A stretch of 64,000 nucleotides of DNA from an uncultured Lachnospiraceae bacterium (GTDB lineage: Bacteria > Bacillota > Clostridia > Lachnospirales > Lachnospiraceae): NCBI GenBank assembly GCA_910578605.1, contig CAJTQG010000007.1, positions 31,074 to 95,073 on the forward strand, written 5' to 3'. The position numbers were made by a program, and so were the translations under genes. Shown in pieces: positions 8,019-16,428 of this stretch; the first letter of the stretch is position 1, and every line of letters begins with the position of its first letter. The notes beneath the pieces are model-generated. The model ran no database searches. It was given only the letters and a program-made list of their open reading frames with translations, and had not been told where the DNA came from.

Positions 8019-9482
8019 TTATTCCTCTTCCTCTATGGCGCCATACCAAGGAAGGGATGTGTCAAAAAAATAATTTTGTATTGCCTGGGCATTAATCATA
8101 TCCTCCTTGTGATAGCAAATATAAATTTGGCATTGCTGCAGTACAGAAGACATTGCATCCTCACTCATACTGCTCCATTGCACTGTTGTTGCGTTTTTTC
8201 CAAGAACAGAATCAAAAGCTGTCAAGAATTTATCATATACAACCGCCTTGCTGCCAAGCTTTAGCCTGCACTCTCCATCTACAAAATCTACCTGTATATT
8301 GTCAATAATTCCCTGATACATATATTTGTCTTTATATTTGCTGTTATCTGCTATAATGCGCACATACACATTTTCTGAAGCTACTTGAAGGTCTTTGGGA
8401 ACTAAATGATTTTCTTTTGCTTCCTCTAGCTCTATCCAACCGATTGTACAAACAAGATCGTCAAGATCATCATAAAATTCACCTGCATTATTCTTGTCAA
8501 AATTCACCTTATTCCCGTCTAACTTGCCTGCATGGATTGTTCTGTCGCTTGTAATCGCCATGCCATCCTTTATATCCTGTTCTAAATTTCCACATCCTGA
8601 TTCTATATTCACCATTTCACTTGTGCCATCACCTGACTTCAGCATAATGGCCATAATAGAAAATACATATATCATCACCAAGGCAAATCCTATGATTCCC
8701 TTCATATCTTCCCGCCAACTGTGAATCAGCATAACAATACAATAGGCAAGAAGTAAAAAGACTGCCGCCGAGCCCAATACACGCACTAGCGCCGCTGTAT
8801 ATCCCATATCCTTTTCCATGTAGAAACCCCACAGCTTCACCAATATTTTTAGCAGCATTCCTTTGTATAAAAGCACACCCCCTGTTACCATAATAACGGC
8901 AAGCCCTGCCAACGAATACTTTGGTCCCGCCTTTACTGCCAAACAATAGAGCAGTATAAAAAAATTGTAAACCAATATAAAATAAGCCAGGCACAGAGTA
9001 CCTCTCATCAAAAATGTCTTCCAGTCAAACATCACATACTCCCAAATTGGACCTCCTGCCTTTGCAATTATTTTTGTCACACTCATACCTAATAAATGGG
9101 CTGCCATAAAACAGACAGCTCCGCTGCACAGCAAACTGTAATCAAATAAAATACGACTGATAACTCTGGTTCTCACAGTCCCGGGGTACATAGTCAAATT
9201 GGGTGCCGTCAAAATATTTGCCCCAAATATACACATGATAATCAATATAATAAACATGTAAGCTCCAAAACTGTTGCCGCTTCCTATCATCAAATACCAA
9301 GACGAAGGCTTGTAAAATAAGCGGTCGATTATTGTCCCTATCAATCCTATAACCGCCACAACTGCCATTGCCATCAGCCAACTCCATCTCTGTATCCATT
9401 GAAATTGATACAGTTTTTTCACATTTTCCCACTCCGCCTTGCCGCTGCTTACTTTTACTTCTTCCATTACTTCCACAGACAT
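8019..9482 (-). CDS. ABC transporter permease-like membrane protein
   Basis: The 487-residue protein has about seven hydrophobic segments between residues 40 and 290 and then a soluble C-terminal part of about 190 residues that should face outside. It pairs with the ATPase gene upstream: the start codon overlaps the ATPase end by 16 bases, implying translational coupling. GGAGG lies 10 bases before this ATG. The layout regulator, ATPase, permease resembles Bacillus Ytr-type exporters. The substrate is unknown, and the C-terminal part was not recognised. Confidence 0.7.
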   Translation of the reverse strand: MSVEVMEEVKVSSGKAEWENVKKLYQFQWIQRWSWLMAMAVVAVIGLIGTIIDRLFYKPSSWYLMIGSGNSFGAYMFIILIIMCIFGANILTAPNLTMYPGTVRTRVISRILFDYSLLCSGAVCFMAAHLLGMSVTKIIAKAGGPIWEYVMFDWKTFLMRGTLCLAYFILVYNFFILLYCLAVKAGPKYSLAGLAVIMVTGGVLLYKGMLLKILVKLWGFYMEKDMGYTAALVRVLGSAAVFLLLAYCIVMLIHSWREDMKGIIGFALVMIYVFSIMAIMLKSGDGTSEMVNIESGCGNLEQDIKDGMAITSDRTIHAGKLDGNKVNFDKNNAGEFYDDLDDLVCTIGWIELEEAKENHLVPKDLQVASENVYVRIIADNSKYKDKYMYQGIIDNIQVDFVDGECRLKLGSKAVVYDKFLTAFDSVLGKNATTVQWSSMSEDAMSSVLQQCQIYICYHKEDMINAQAIQNYFFDTSLPWYGAIEEEE

Positions 9483-10378
9483 TCTAATGCATCCTCCTTT
9501 CCCTCTGATGTAAGATAAACACATACATCCTCCGGGGGCACCGGACTCACCTGCAGTCCCTCCTGGCGGGCCTGCATTGCCAACCGGCAATTGACTTTTC
9601 CTCTGCCAATGCAAAAGCTTCCCAGCTCCCCATCACTGCTGTAACAAATTTCTTCTCTATTTTTAAACCCCTGTACTTTATCCTTATCTCCGTCCACCCG
9701 AAACAGCATTTCCCTCACAGAGTCCATCTCCTCATAAAAAATCAAATTCCCCTCATGTATCAGCACCATCTCTGACAGCACGCTCTCCAGCTCTGCCAGA
9801 TTATGGCTGGAAATTACAAAAGTCCTAGGATGCTCCATATAATCCCTCAGCAAAATCTCATATGCAATTTTTCTTTTTTCGATATCAATTCCAATAAATG
9901 GTTCATCTAACAAAGTCACTTTCGTCCGCGCAGCAATTGCACACATAAAATGCACTGCGCTCTCCATTCCCTGTGATAGAGAACCTATTGTTTTTTTCAA
10001 GGGGATTCCGAAAATCCCCAAGGATTTAACCGCAAACTCCAAATCAAAGCGGGGATACATAATGTTGTAACACTTCAGAACCTGCTTTACCCTCATGGAT
10101 TTTCCAACCGGCAGGGCATGCATGGAATAAATCATTTCCTCTTTCAGCCGAATATCCCGGGAAGCATTGCCTCCCAATATTTTAATTTCTCCCTCTGTGG
10201 GCTCCAAAGCACCGTTACACAACTTAAAAAAAGTAGTTTTTCCGCTTCCGTTTGCCCCGATTAGTCCGATAATCTGATTTGCATGCAGTTTTAAATTTAA
10301 ATGATTCAACGCAGCTTTATCTTTCCTTCTATACTTTAACAGTAAATCCTCGGCGGCAATAATGTAATCTTCCATCAT
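9467..10378 (-). CDS. ABC transporter ATP-binding protein (YtrB-like)
   Basis: This 303-residue ATPase has Walker A GANGSGKTT near residue 42, a degenerate signature motif (SLSQGM instead of LSGGQ) near 133, Walker B VTLLDEPF near 155 and the H-loop SSHN near 190. A C-terminal extension of about 85 residues follows the nucleotide-binding domain. AAAGGAG lies 8 bases before the chosen ATG; an upstream TTG would include the ribosome site itself. It is the middle gene of a three-gene minus-strand operon. Confidence 0.85.
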   Translation of the reverse strand: MMEDYIIAAEDLLLKYRRKDKAALNHLNLKLHANQIIGLIGANGSGKTTFFKLCNGALEPTEGEIKILGGNASRDIRLKEEMIYSMHALPVGKSMRVKQVLKCYNIMYPRFDLEFAVKSLGIFGIPLKKTIGSLSQGMESAVHFMCAIAARTKVTLLDEPFIGIDIEKRKIAYEILLRDYMEHPRTFVISSHNLAELESVLSEMVLIHEGNLIFYEEMDSVREMLFRVDGDKDKVQGFKNREEICYSSDGELGSFCIGRGKVNCRLAMQARQEGLQVSPVPPEDVCVYLTSEGKEDALECLWK

Positions 10379-10433
10379 GAAAACTTCTCCTTTCTGCAAT
10401 TCTCATTTTATTGCTTTTTATAGCCTTTTTTCC

Positions 10434-10811
10434 CTACATATCTAACTTTTTACAGCAATCACGCATTTTAACGATAAGCTCCTCCTGCCCAATTCCTAAT
10501 TTTCTTGCCTCCAAGACAACAGCATTTATCATCTCCCCCAATGTCTCCTCCACCTTTCTCACCTTAATCATCTCCACCGCTCCTTCCTTCACTGTCATGG
10601 CCTGCCCCCTCACCTTATCTAAAATTCCTCTTTCTACCAACAATCGAATTCCTTTTGCCGCTGTAGCCGGATTGATATTCAGCTCCCTGGCGATTACAAT
10701 CTGAGAATAACATTTGTCTCCCTCCAAAAGCTTGCCTGCCAAAATATCATCCTCTATGGCATCCGCAATCTGGATATATATGGGGACAAGCTGATTGAAG
10801 TCCACTTTCAT
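10434..10811 (-). CDS. GntR-family transcriptional regulator (YtrA subfamily)
   Basis: At 125 residues the protein has only the winged helix-turn-helix (about 10-75; PIYIQIADAIEDDILAGKL and ELNINPATAAKGIRLL) plus a short helical C-terminus, the size typical of the YtrA subfamily, which lacks a large effector domain. It is first in the operon with the ATPase and permease and probably represses it. Two palindromes upstream, at 10887-10901 and 10948-10983, are operator candidates. GAGGAGG precedes the ATG. Confidence 0.85.
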   Translation of the reverse strand: MKVDFNQLVPIYIQIADAIEDDILAGKLLEGDKCYSQIVIARELNINPATAAKGIRLLVERGILDKVRGQAMTVKEGAVEMIKVRKVEETLGEMINAVVLEARKLGIGQEELIVKMRDCCKKLDM

Positions 10812-10886
10812 TCTTAGCCTCCTCGTCTGCCAAATATTTGTTGTGACTGTTTACACACTTTTTCTTACACATTTTTCCTTATATCC

Positions 10887-10901
10887 TAATATTTAATATT
10901 A
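10887..10901. promoter_or_regulatory. 15-bp palindrome, candidate operator of the GntR operon
   Basis: TAATATTTAATATTA is a perfect palindrome with a one-base centre, 76 bases upstream of the GntR start codon, where an autoregulatory site would be expected. It is very AT-rich, so chance is possible. Confidence 0.35.
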
Positions 10902-10947
10902 AGTTTTCTCTTGTTCTCTTATTCCCTTATACACTTATATGCTTATC

Positions 10948-10983
10948 AACCATACCACATTACTCATGTAATGTGGTATGGTT
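10948..10983. repeat. Perfect 16-bp inverted repeat with 4-base loop
   Basis: AACCATACCACATTAC and its exact reverse complement flank TCAT. There is no T-run on either side, so it does not look like a terminator. It lies 137 bases upstream of the GntR gene, at the border of the mobile-element region. From here to 11231 nothing else was recognised. Confidence 0.7.
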
Positions 10984-11231
10984 ATTGTAATCCAATTTCT
11001 TTTTTCTGTCAAGCATAGATTTCCATTTACTAATATACTGTTCCATGCACCTTTCCATCTCTTTTCATAAGCAGCCACATAACATGGTTTGCTACACGGA
11101 AACAACCTTGTAAGTTTTGTGTAGTCTGGCAGGTTATGCCTGTAATAATTTTTTCAAGATTTTGCGTTGATTTAAAAAATACATTACACTATAATGGGCA
11201 AGTTACAAGGGAAAGTTTTTCTTATTCAGTT

Positions 11232-11403
11232 TTAATTCATTCCCACAACCTTATCCAAGAGTTTTGCAGATTCCCGCTTAGCATCTCTTGTAGCGTGTGC
11301 ATAGACATTCATGGCAGTGCTTACGTCCGAATGCCCTAAAAGTTCCTGCACGTCTTTTGGCTGCGCCCCGTTTGATAACAGGTTTGTTGTGTAGGTGTGT
11401 GTA
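11232..11403 (-). pseudogene. Tyrosine integrase C-terminal remnant 1
   Basis: About 57 codons encode the end of a Tn916-type tyrosine recombinase: HTYTTNLLSNGAQPKDVQEL, then LGHSDVSTAMNVYAHATR, ending with KLLDKVVGMN and a stop. The catalytic His of the GHS motif and the nucleophilic Tyr of NVYAH are present, but the upstream arginine region and the rest of the protein are missing; the frame loses similarity just before HTYTT. It marks the edge of a decayed integrative element. Confidence 0.8.
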
Positions 11404-11411
11404 GTGGTTGC

Positions 11412-11525
11412 TTATAGGGAACAAGAGGTTGAAAAATCCGCCAAAGAGAACGATAGATTGCCAGCAACAAATGACGGTTAAGAGCAAGGACCGAAGTGCA
11501 AGATAATATTTCAATCCTTGCTCTT
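11412..11525 (+). other. Small coding-like tail and hairpin in mobile debris
   Basis: From about 11412 a short plus frame ends REQEVEKSAKENDRLPATND and stops near 11480, resembling the tail of a mobile-element protein that I cannot name. It is followed by an 11-bp inverted repeat, AAGAGCAAGGA (11480-11490) and TCCTTGCTCTT (11515-11525), without a T-run. Confidence 0.35.
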
Positions 11526-11617
11526 ACATAACAGTTTTTAAATGATGAATATTGAAAAATATGTTATGATAGGTTTGTAGCAGATAGCTTATAGTTTTTG
11601 GAGGAATATATAAAAAT

Positions 11618-12475
11618 ATGGAAAAATGGGACTTGTATACAAAATATAGAGAAAAGACAGGAAAAGAACAGATTCGGGGAGAAAAGATTCCAAACGGTTT
11701 CTACCATTTGGTAGTGCATGTATGGATACGAAATTGCAAAGGGGAATATCTCATTTCCCAACGTTCAGTTAGCAGACCAACATTTCCGCTTATGTGGGAG
11801 TGCGTTGGAGGTTCTGTTTTGATGGGAGAAAGCAGTATTGATGGAGCACTTAGAGAAGTAAATGAAGAAGTGGGACTGGATTTACAACCCGAAGCCGGAA
11901 AACTTCTTTTTACTAAAATCCGAGGCACTGATATTAAATATGAATGCAAAGAATTTAATGATATTATGGATGTATGGCTTTTTGAATACGATGGAGACCT
12001 GCATTTGGAAGATGCAACAACGGATGAAGTTGCTGACTGTAAATGGATGACAGTTTCTGAGATTAGAAAGTTATATGAAAACAAGAAGCTTGTGCAGACA
12101 TTGGACTATTTTTTCTGTGTTATGGAAGCAGATGAACCGGATTACAGCTATATTATTGGGAAAATGGTAGACGGAACTGTTGACAGACCATTAGGCACCG
12201 CTCATCCTCGTCATTCAGAGATGATTTATCCAATCAATTATGGATATGTAAATAATGTACTTGCTGGTGATGGAGCAGAACAAGATGTTTATATATTTGG
12301 AAAAAATAAACCGCTGAAGAGTTTTCGTGGCAAAGTAGTCGCAGTATGGCATCGTTTTGACGATGTGGAGGATAAGTGGATTGTGTCTTTGAATGGAGAA
12401 GATATTGCAGAAGAGAAAATATTAGGTGACATTTCATTTCAAGAGCAGTTTTTCTATGGGAAATTGTATAAATAA
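11618..12475 (+). CDS. NUDIX hydrolase fused to a pyrophosphatase-like domain
   Basis: Residues 25-165 are a NUDIX domain with a complete box: GGSVLMGE, then REVNEEVGL. NUDIX enzymes cleave nucleoside diphosphates linked to another moiety. Residues 185-270 resemble soluble inorganic pyrophosphatase (DRPLGTAHPRH, YPINYGYVNN, GDGAEQDVYIFG, HRFDDVEDKWIV). Whether the second domain is catalytic cannot be judged. GGAGG lies 13 bases before the ATG, slightly far. It is cargo between two integrase remnants, followed by a GNAT gene. The substrate is unknown. Confidence 0.8.
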   Translation: MEKWDLYTKYREKTGKEQIRGEKIPNGFYHLVVHVWIRNCKGEYLISQRSVSRPTFPLMWECVGGSVLMGESSIDGALREVNEEVGLDLQPEAGKLLFTKIRGTDIKYECKEFNDIMDVWLFEYDGDLHLEDATTDEVADCKWMTVSEIRKLYENKKLVQTLDYFFCVMEADEPDYSYIIGKMVDGTVDRPLGTAHPRHSEMIYPINYGYVNNVLAGDGAEQDVYIFGKNKPLKSFRGKVVAVWHRFDDVEDKWIVSLNGEDIAEEKILGDISFQEQFFYGKLYK

Positions 12476-12521
12476 TATTAAATTGCAATTGGTATTTATG
12501 GAATAGGAGAGGATGCCCCGT

Positions 12522-12956
12522 ATGGTTAGAGAAATAGAAAAAAATGATTTAGAAGGTTTATTAAGATTGTATATGCAGCTACATAATAATCCCCTGCCGG
12601 AAAAGACCGCAGAAATATTGCAGATTTGGGATACCATTTTTCAGGATGAAAACCATCATGTGATTGTTGCAGAGGAAAATGGAAAAATCGTATCTTCCTG
12701 TGTCTGTGTTATTATTCCTAACCTGACGCACAACCAGCAACCCTATGCTTTTATTGAAAATGTGATAACGGATGAAAAGTTTAGAAAAAGAGGACTGGCA
12801 ACGCAATGCTTAGACTATGCAAAAGAGATTGCCATAAAAGAAAACTGCTATAAAATGATGTTGCTCACAGGTTCTAAGAAAAAAAGTACATTGGATTTTT
12901 ACAGAAAGGCAGGGTACAACAGTGACGATAAAACAGCATTTATTCAATGGATATAA
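12522..12956 (+). CDS. GNAT family N-acetyltransferase
   Basis: The 144-residue protein has the GNAT core with motif A at about residues 88-100 (VITDEKFRKRGLATQCL) and the C-terminal FYRKAGYNS. AGGAGAGG lies 9 bases before this ATG, so the ATG at 12513 (two bases from the ribosome site) is less likely. It follows the NUDIX gene by 46 bases and probably shares its transcript. The acceptor is unknown. Its end lies next to a truncated M24 peptidase. Confidence 0.8.
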   Translation: MVREIEKNDLEGLLRLYMQLHNNPLPEKTAEILQIWDTIFQDENHHVIVAEENGKIVSSCVCVIIPNLTHNQQPYAFIENVITDEKFRKRGLATQCLDYAKEIAIKENCYKMMLLTGSKKKSTLDFYRKAGYNSDDKTAFIQWI

Positions 12957-12957
12957 C

Positions 12958-13215
12958 GTGGCAAAGGAAACGCGTGACTTGTATTTTGAAATTCAAAACC
13001 TAAATCGGGCAACAATAAAGTATGCTGCTGATATAATTAAAGTCGGGATGAATCTATCGGATATTAATACATTGTGTGAAAATTATTTGTTGGAACATGG
13101 TGCAGATTCATTTTGGTATTGGGATGTTGGTGTGTTTGTTTTTGCGGGAGATGAAACTGCTGTTTCCATATCAGGCAAAGATTATAAAGTATTGGAAGAA
13201 CAGACTACAAAAATT
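12958..13215 (+). pseudogene. Truncated M24 (methionine aminopeptidase-fold) peptidase
   Basis: From a GTG at 12958 about 86 codons match the N-terminal part of M24-family proteins (IKYAADIIKVGMNLSDINTL, then WYWDVGVFVFAGDETAVSIS). All five metal ligands of the family lie further downstream and are missing. Similarity stops near 13215, although the frame stays open to 13323 through unrelated sequence that is the complement of a DUF6061-like stub. The gene was cut by a recombination event. Confidence 0.65.
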
Positions 13216-13219
13216 TTTC

Positions 13220-13330
13220 TTACCATAGTTCAAGTCTATCTTCTGAGTCAATCCGCAGGATATACCCGTCAAAGGTGGTTATATCAACACTGTTGTGGTA
13301 CATATCGTATTCTGCATATATGAATCTCAT
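13220..13330 (-). pseudogene. DUF6061-like small protein stub (36 aa)
   Basis: A 36-codon minus frame (MRFIYAEYDMYHNSVDITTF, then DGYILRID) with a GGACAG site upstream resembles the N-terminus of DUF6061 proteins, small unknowns I associate with mobile elements. It ends where the M24 fragment begins, so its C-terminus was probably lost in the same junction. Family assignment is from memory. Confidence 0.45.
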
Positions 13331-13424
13331 ATCCTATCTGTCCTTTCTTAGTTAATTATATTTTGGAGCAATTTTAGAAAGCATTTCAATTAGTTCTTCC
13401 TGTCCTGTTCATTTCATGTTATAA

Positions 13425-13616
13425 TTTGTTACAGGTTTTTCTTTCCCTTATTTTTGCCCTTATGAGGGTTCGTAACATGAGGGAAAAGGATATAACACAA
13501 GGGAAAGCATAAGGGCAAACTCACTTGCTATAAATTTAGCGTTTTCAAGGGATTTTGACCGTTTAATGCTCAAGCCTTACGTTTTGCCCTTACGAGCAGA
13601 AACAAGGGCAAATATT
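13425..13616. repeat. Mobile-element flank sequence, related to 16505-16632
   Basis: This stretch holds TTTGCCCTTATGAG and a segment GCTATAAATTTAGCGTTTTC followed by AAGGGATTTTG. A related arrangement (TTTGCCCTTATGAG, then GCGATAAATCCTTTGTTTTC) lies at about 16505-16632, on the far side of the TetR/ABC operon. An inverted pair TTTGCCCTTA / AAGGGCAAA lies near 13583-13612. The two blocks probably derive from the same element end. Confidence 0.5.
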
Positions 13617-13694
13617 TTACTGCCCGACTACCATATCCAGAAGTTTAGCGGATTTTTTCTTCACCTCCCTTGTGGCGTGGGCATAGACATTCAT
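13617..13694 (-). pseudogene. Tyrosine integrase C-terminal remnant 2
   Basis: Twenty-five codons (MNVYAHATREVKKKSAKLLD, then MVVGQ and stop) match the last residues of the same integrase family as the remnant at 11232, including the catalytic Tyr. It is a separate copy, not a duplicate, because several residues differ. It immediately precedes the terminator of the FtsX operon. Confidence 0.7.
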
Positions 13695-13704
13695 CGATAG
13701 ACAT

Positions 13705-13741
13705 AGAAAAACCGCCGTTATAGTGTTATCCATAACGGCGG
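13705..13741 (-). terminator. Terminator of the TetR-ABC-FtsX operon
   Basis: On the minus strand CCGCCGTTAT pairs with ATAACGGCGG (10 bp, 10-base loop), followed by TTTTTCTATG. It starts 17 bases past the FtsX stop codon. Confidence 0.85.
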
Positions 13742-13757
13742 CATACATTTCCCCCTG

Positions 13758-14906
13758 TTACTCAATCATAATTTCCTTGATAGAAATCTTCTTAATTTTT
13801 TCGGAATATACATACATCAGAATTTCATAAATCGTGATAAAACAAACAAGAGAAATAAGCATAACAGGAAAGTCAAATTTATATGTAGGTACACCCTCAA
13901 CATCCTTAAATACAATATCCACCATAAGCCTCAACAATCCATACTGATATACTGTCCCAATTATAAAACCAATATAGGACATCGGTCTGTATCCTCCTAA
14001 AATTGCCCTGCAACATTCTTTCTGCGAATAGCCGAATACCCTCATCATAGCAATAGTTTTTGTATTTCCGTTTATTACTGTAGTTATAGCAAGAAACAGA
14101 GTTGTAAACGCTAATACAAGTCCAATGACCAGCATCATCACACCCATCATTTCACTTGATAAATCTTTCATACTAAACGACATTTGTGTCATAGCTGAAA
14201 AGCAAAACGAAGCAAAAATAATGAAAAATACAAGTGCCTTTTTAGATTTCAAGGTATTCCTTTTCAAATCCTCTACAAACGACAATTCTCTGTTTTTTTC
14301 GATTCTGTGATTTGGTGTTTTAGAAGCAGTTTGTGGATTATCTTTCAAAAGCAACAACACAGGCTTTTTTAATTTGTACCAAGCGTAATAAACCGAAAGT
14401 GCCGAAAAATACACAGTCGGCAATACCACGAAATAAAATAAAATGATTGGATGAAAATTTATAGTTATCTCAGGAAGCATTTTATCTTCATTTTGTAGAG
14501 CGTAAAACCATGGCATTATAATAAATGCTCCTCCATATCCGATTGCAGTTCCGATAAAAGTACTAATTCCAAATACCCAAAAGCTTTTTGCAATTTTGAT
14601 ATTTGAATATCCCAATGCCTTTAATATCCCAAGTTCCTTCTTATGTGTGTCAATATAATGCTTAATATAAAACAACAACATAACAACCGCAGTTAAAAGC
14701 AAGCATCCGCCACTTACAAGACAAACGACTTTTGCGGTAGAAACCTGAGCATTATAAAAAAACATTGATAATTCAGATGTTATTTCACTCTCAATTAACC
14801 GAACATCAAAATAAAAGTTCAGAAACATTGTACAAACAAGCACAGCACAACAGGCGATAATGGAAATGCCGATGAGTTTTGAAACATTTTTTATTCCAAC
14901 GAGCAT
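13758..14906 (-). CDS. FtsX-like ABC transporter permease (compact)
   Basis: The 382-residue protein has about eight membrane segments: one near residues 10-30, three in the first FtsX unit (about 60-190) and four in the second (about 230-375). The motif HKKELGILKALGYSNIKIAK is the usual cytoplasmic loop of FtsX permeases. It is much shorter than full-length MacB/BceB types, with only a short external region, so it may be N-terminally reduced. It follows its ATPase by four bases and belongs to the same operon. Confidence 0.8.
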   Translation of the reverse strand: MLVGIKNVSKLIGISIIACCAVLVCTMFLNFYFDVRLIESEITSELSMFFYNAQVSTAKVVCLVSGGCLLLTAVVMLLFYIKHYIDTHKKELGILKALGYSNIKIAKSFWVFGISTFIGTAIGYGGAFIIMPWFYALQNEDKMLPEITINFHPIILFYFVVLPTVYFSALSVYYAWYKLKKPVLLLLKDNPQTASKTPNHRIEKNRELSFVEDLKRNTLKSKKALVFFIIFASFCFSAMTQMSFSMKDLSSEMMGVMMLVIGLVLAFTTLFLAITTVINGNTKTIAMMRVFGYSQKECCRAILGGYRPMSYIGFIIGTVYQYGLLRLMVDIVFKDVEGVPTYKFDFPVMLISLVCFITIYEILMYVYSEKIKKISIKEIMIE

Positions 14907-14910
14907 ACCA

Positions 14911-15603
14911 TCACCACCCTATCTCATAAGCGGTCTTTTGTGCTTCATTTGTATAAATTTCAAATATTTTTCCACTATTCATTTTTATAACTGTGTTTGC
15001 CATTTCCGCAATATTCAAATTGTGCGTTACCATTACGATTGTAAAATCATATTCCTTATGAAGTTTATAGATATAATCAAGAACCTGTCGTCCTGTTTGT
15101 TCGTCTAATGCTCCTGTCGGTTCATCAAGAAATAATACTCTCGGTCTTTTTGCCAAAGCTCTTGCAATAGATACTCTTTGCTGTTCGCCACCCGAAAGTT
15201 CGCTGGGATATTTATGTAGTTTTTCTCCGAGTCCCACCGCTTCAATGACAGTTTTATAATCTTTATTATTTGCTAAATCAGCACCCATTTTCACATTTTT
15301 ATCAACGCTCATATTGGGCAGCAAATAATACTGCTGAAAAATAAATCCGACATTTTCCTTACGAAATGAAGTTACTTCATTATCAGAAAGTGCTGTAATA
15401 TCCTTTCCGTCATAAAACACTTTACCGCTGTCAGGGCGTTCAAGACCTGAAATTACATTCAAAAAGGTTGACTTGCCAGAACCCGACGCGCCGAGAATAA
15501 CCACAAAATCATTATCCTCAATATCAAGACTGATGTCCTTTAATACTTGAAATCGGCTTTCTCCGTTTCCGTATGATTTTATTATATTTCTCGCTTTAAT
15601 CAT
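14911..15603 (-). CDS. ABC transporter ATP-binding protein (LolD/MacB type)
   Basis: All ATPase motifs are intact in 230 residues: Walker A GASGSGKST near 38, Q-loop FIFQQYYLLP near 88, signature LSGGEQQRVSIARAL near 138, Walker B VLFLDEPTGALDE near 158 and H-loop VTHN near 193. It energises the FtsX-like permease encoded next to it. The start overlaps the TetR gene end by 8 bases. Confidence 0.92.
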   Translation of the reverse strand: MIKARNIIKSYGNGESRFQVLKDISLDIEDNDFVVILGASGSGKSTFLNVISGLERPDSGKVFYDGKDITALSDNEVTSFRKENVGFIFQQYYLLPNMSVDKNVKMGADLANNKDYKTVIEAVGLGEKLHKYPSELSGGEQQRVSIARALAKRPRVLFLDEPTGALDEQTGRQVLDYIYKLHKEYDFTIVMVTHNLNIAEMANTVIKMNSGKIFEIYTNEAQKTAYEIGW

Positions 15604-16177
15604 TATTTTCCTCCTCCTTTATCTTTTTCAAAATGCTCATACATACCTCAGTAATCATTGTACTGATTTCTTCGTCTGTAAAGCGGCACATTTTTGTGGC
15701 ACAAAGCGATGCAATTCCGTGTGTATATATCCAAAGATGATGATATAATTTTTTCGCAGATGCCTTGCAAATTTTGTAATCATCTTGAATTGACAATAGA
15801 ATTTGCTCATAACTTTCATCTATCAGCAAAAGTACACCTGATAAGTCGGGAATTTGTTTTTGCTCCGTCATAAAGAGGAGCTGAAAAAGTTTTGACTCAT
15901 TAACAGAAAAAAGAATATATTGCGTACCTACGCCTTTGAAAGGGTGCGCCGCTGCTAAACCTTTATTGACATATTCTTTATACAAAGTTTTAGCTGCCTC
16001 AATCATAGCCTGCTGAACTTCTTCCATATTTTTGAATACAGTAAAAATCGGTCTTGCTGAGCTAGCCAGGTATGTTCCCAATGCTCTGGAAGTTAAAGCT
16101 TCATATCCGTCTGTCCTGACAATATTTAATGCGGCTTCTATAATTTCTGCTTTTGTAAATTTTGCTTTCGGTGGCAT
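15596..16177 (-). CDS. TetR/AcrR-family regulator
   Basis: The N-terminal helix-turn-helix (about 8-50: FTKAEIIEAALNIVRTDGYE, then LTSRALGTYL) is typical; the C-terminal ligand domain is divergent. At 193 residues the length is normal. It leads the operon with the ABC ATPase and FtsX permease and probably represses it through the palindrome at 16210-16227. The inducer is unknown. Confidence 0.88.
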   Translation of the reverse strand: MPPKAKFTKAEIIEAALNIVRTDGYEALTSRALGTYLASSARPIFTVFKNMEEVQQAMIEAAKTLYKEYVNKGLAAAHPFKGVGTQYILFSVNESKLFQLLFMTEQKQIPDLSGVLLLIDESYEQILLSIQDDYKICKASAKKLYHHLWIYTHGIASLCATKMCRFTDEEISTMITEVCMSILKKIKEEENND

Positions 16178-16209
16178 ACTCTATTTCTCCTTTTATTAAA
16201 TCACTTGTT

Positions 16210-16227
16210 TTAAATCACATGATTTAA
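16210..16227. promoter_or_regulatory. TetR operator candidate
   Basis: TTAAATCACATGATTTAA is an inverted repeat of 8-base arms around CA, 33 bases upstream of the TetR start codon. A further half-site, TTAAATCAC, lies just before it, near 16197. This is the standard place for an autoregulatory site. Confidence 0.6.
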
Positions 16228-16252
16228 TTATAATCAAAGCCGTCCTAAAAGT

Positions 16253-16290
16253 CAATAAGGCAGCAGAGAATACTCCCTGCCGCCTTATTG
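16253..16290. repeat. Imperfect 16-17-bp inverted repeat between TnpV stub and TetR gene
   Basis: CAATAAGGCAGCAGAGA (16253-16269) pairs with TCCCTGCCGCCTTATTG (16274-16290) with two wobbles. It overlaps the end of the TnpV stub and could terminate transcription arriving on the minus strand, although only a weak T stretch follows. Confidence 0.45.
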
Positions 16291-16428
16291 GCTGTTTATA
16301 CTAAGATGATGTCCCCATACGTCTATTGGCTGTTCTTTCTCGGCGGGTAAAACAAGACAAGGAGTATAATAATCTCCTTGCAGTTCATACCACAGATTAT
16401 TTTTATCATCGTAAATGTACTTGTCCAT
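16285..16428 (-). pseudogene. TnpV-like transposon protein stub (47 aa)
   Basis: A 47-codon frame with a strong GGAGG site starts MDKYIYDDKNNLWYELQGDY and contains LPAEKEQPIDVWGHH, matching the N-terminal half of TnpV, a small protein of Tn4451-type elements (YxLQGDYxxPxLxLP..E..PIGxWG). The usual continuation RHLRYLKE is replaced and the frame stops. It is a truncated marker of a past mobile element. Confidence 0.6.

Noticed and set aside
11278..11514. Minus-strand frame of 78 codons with a Cys-rich end
   Set aside because: It is out of frame with the integrase tail, which has clear family motifs over the same bases.
13220..13323. Continuation of the M24 frame to 13323 as genuine protein
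   Set aside because: The added residues show no M24 similarity and are the complement of a better minus-strand frame.
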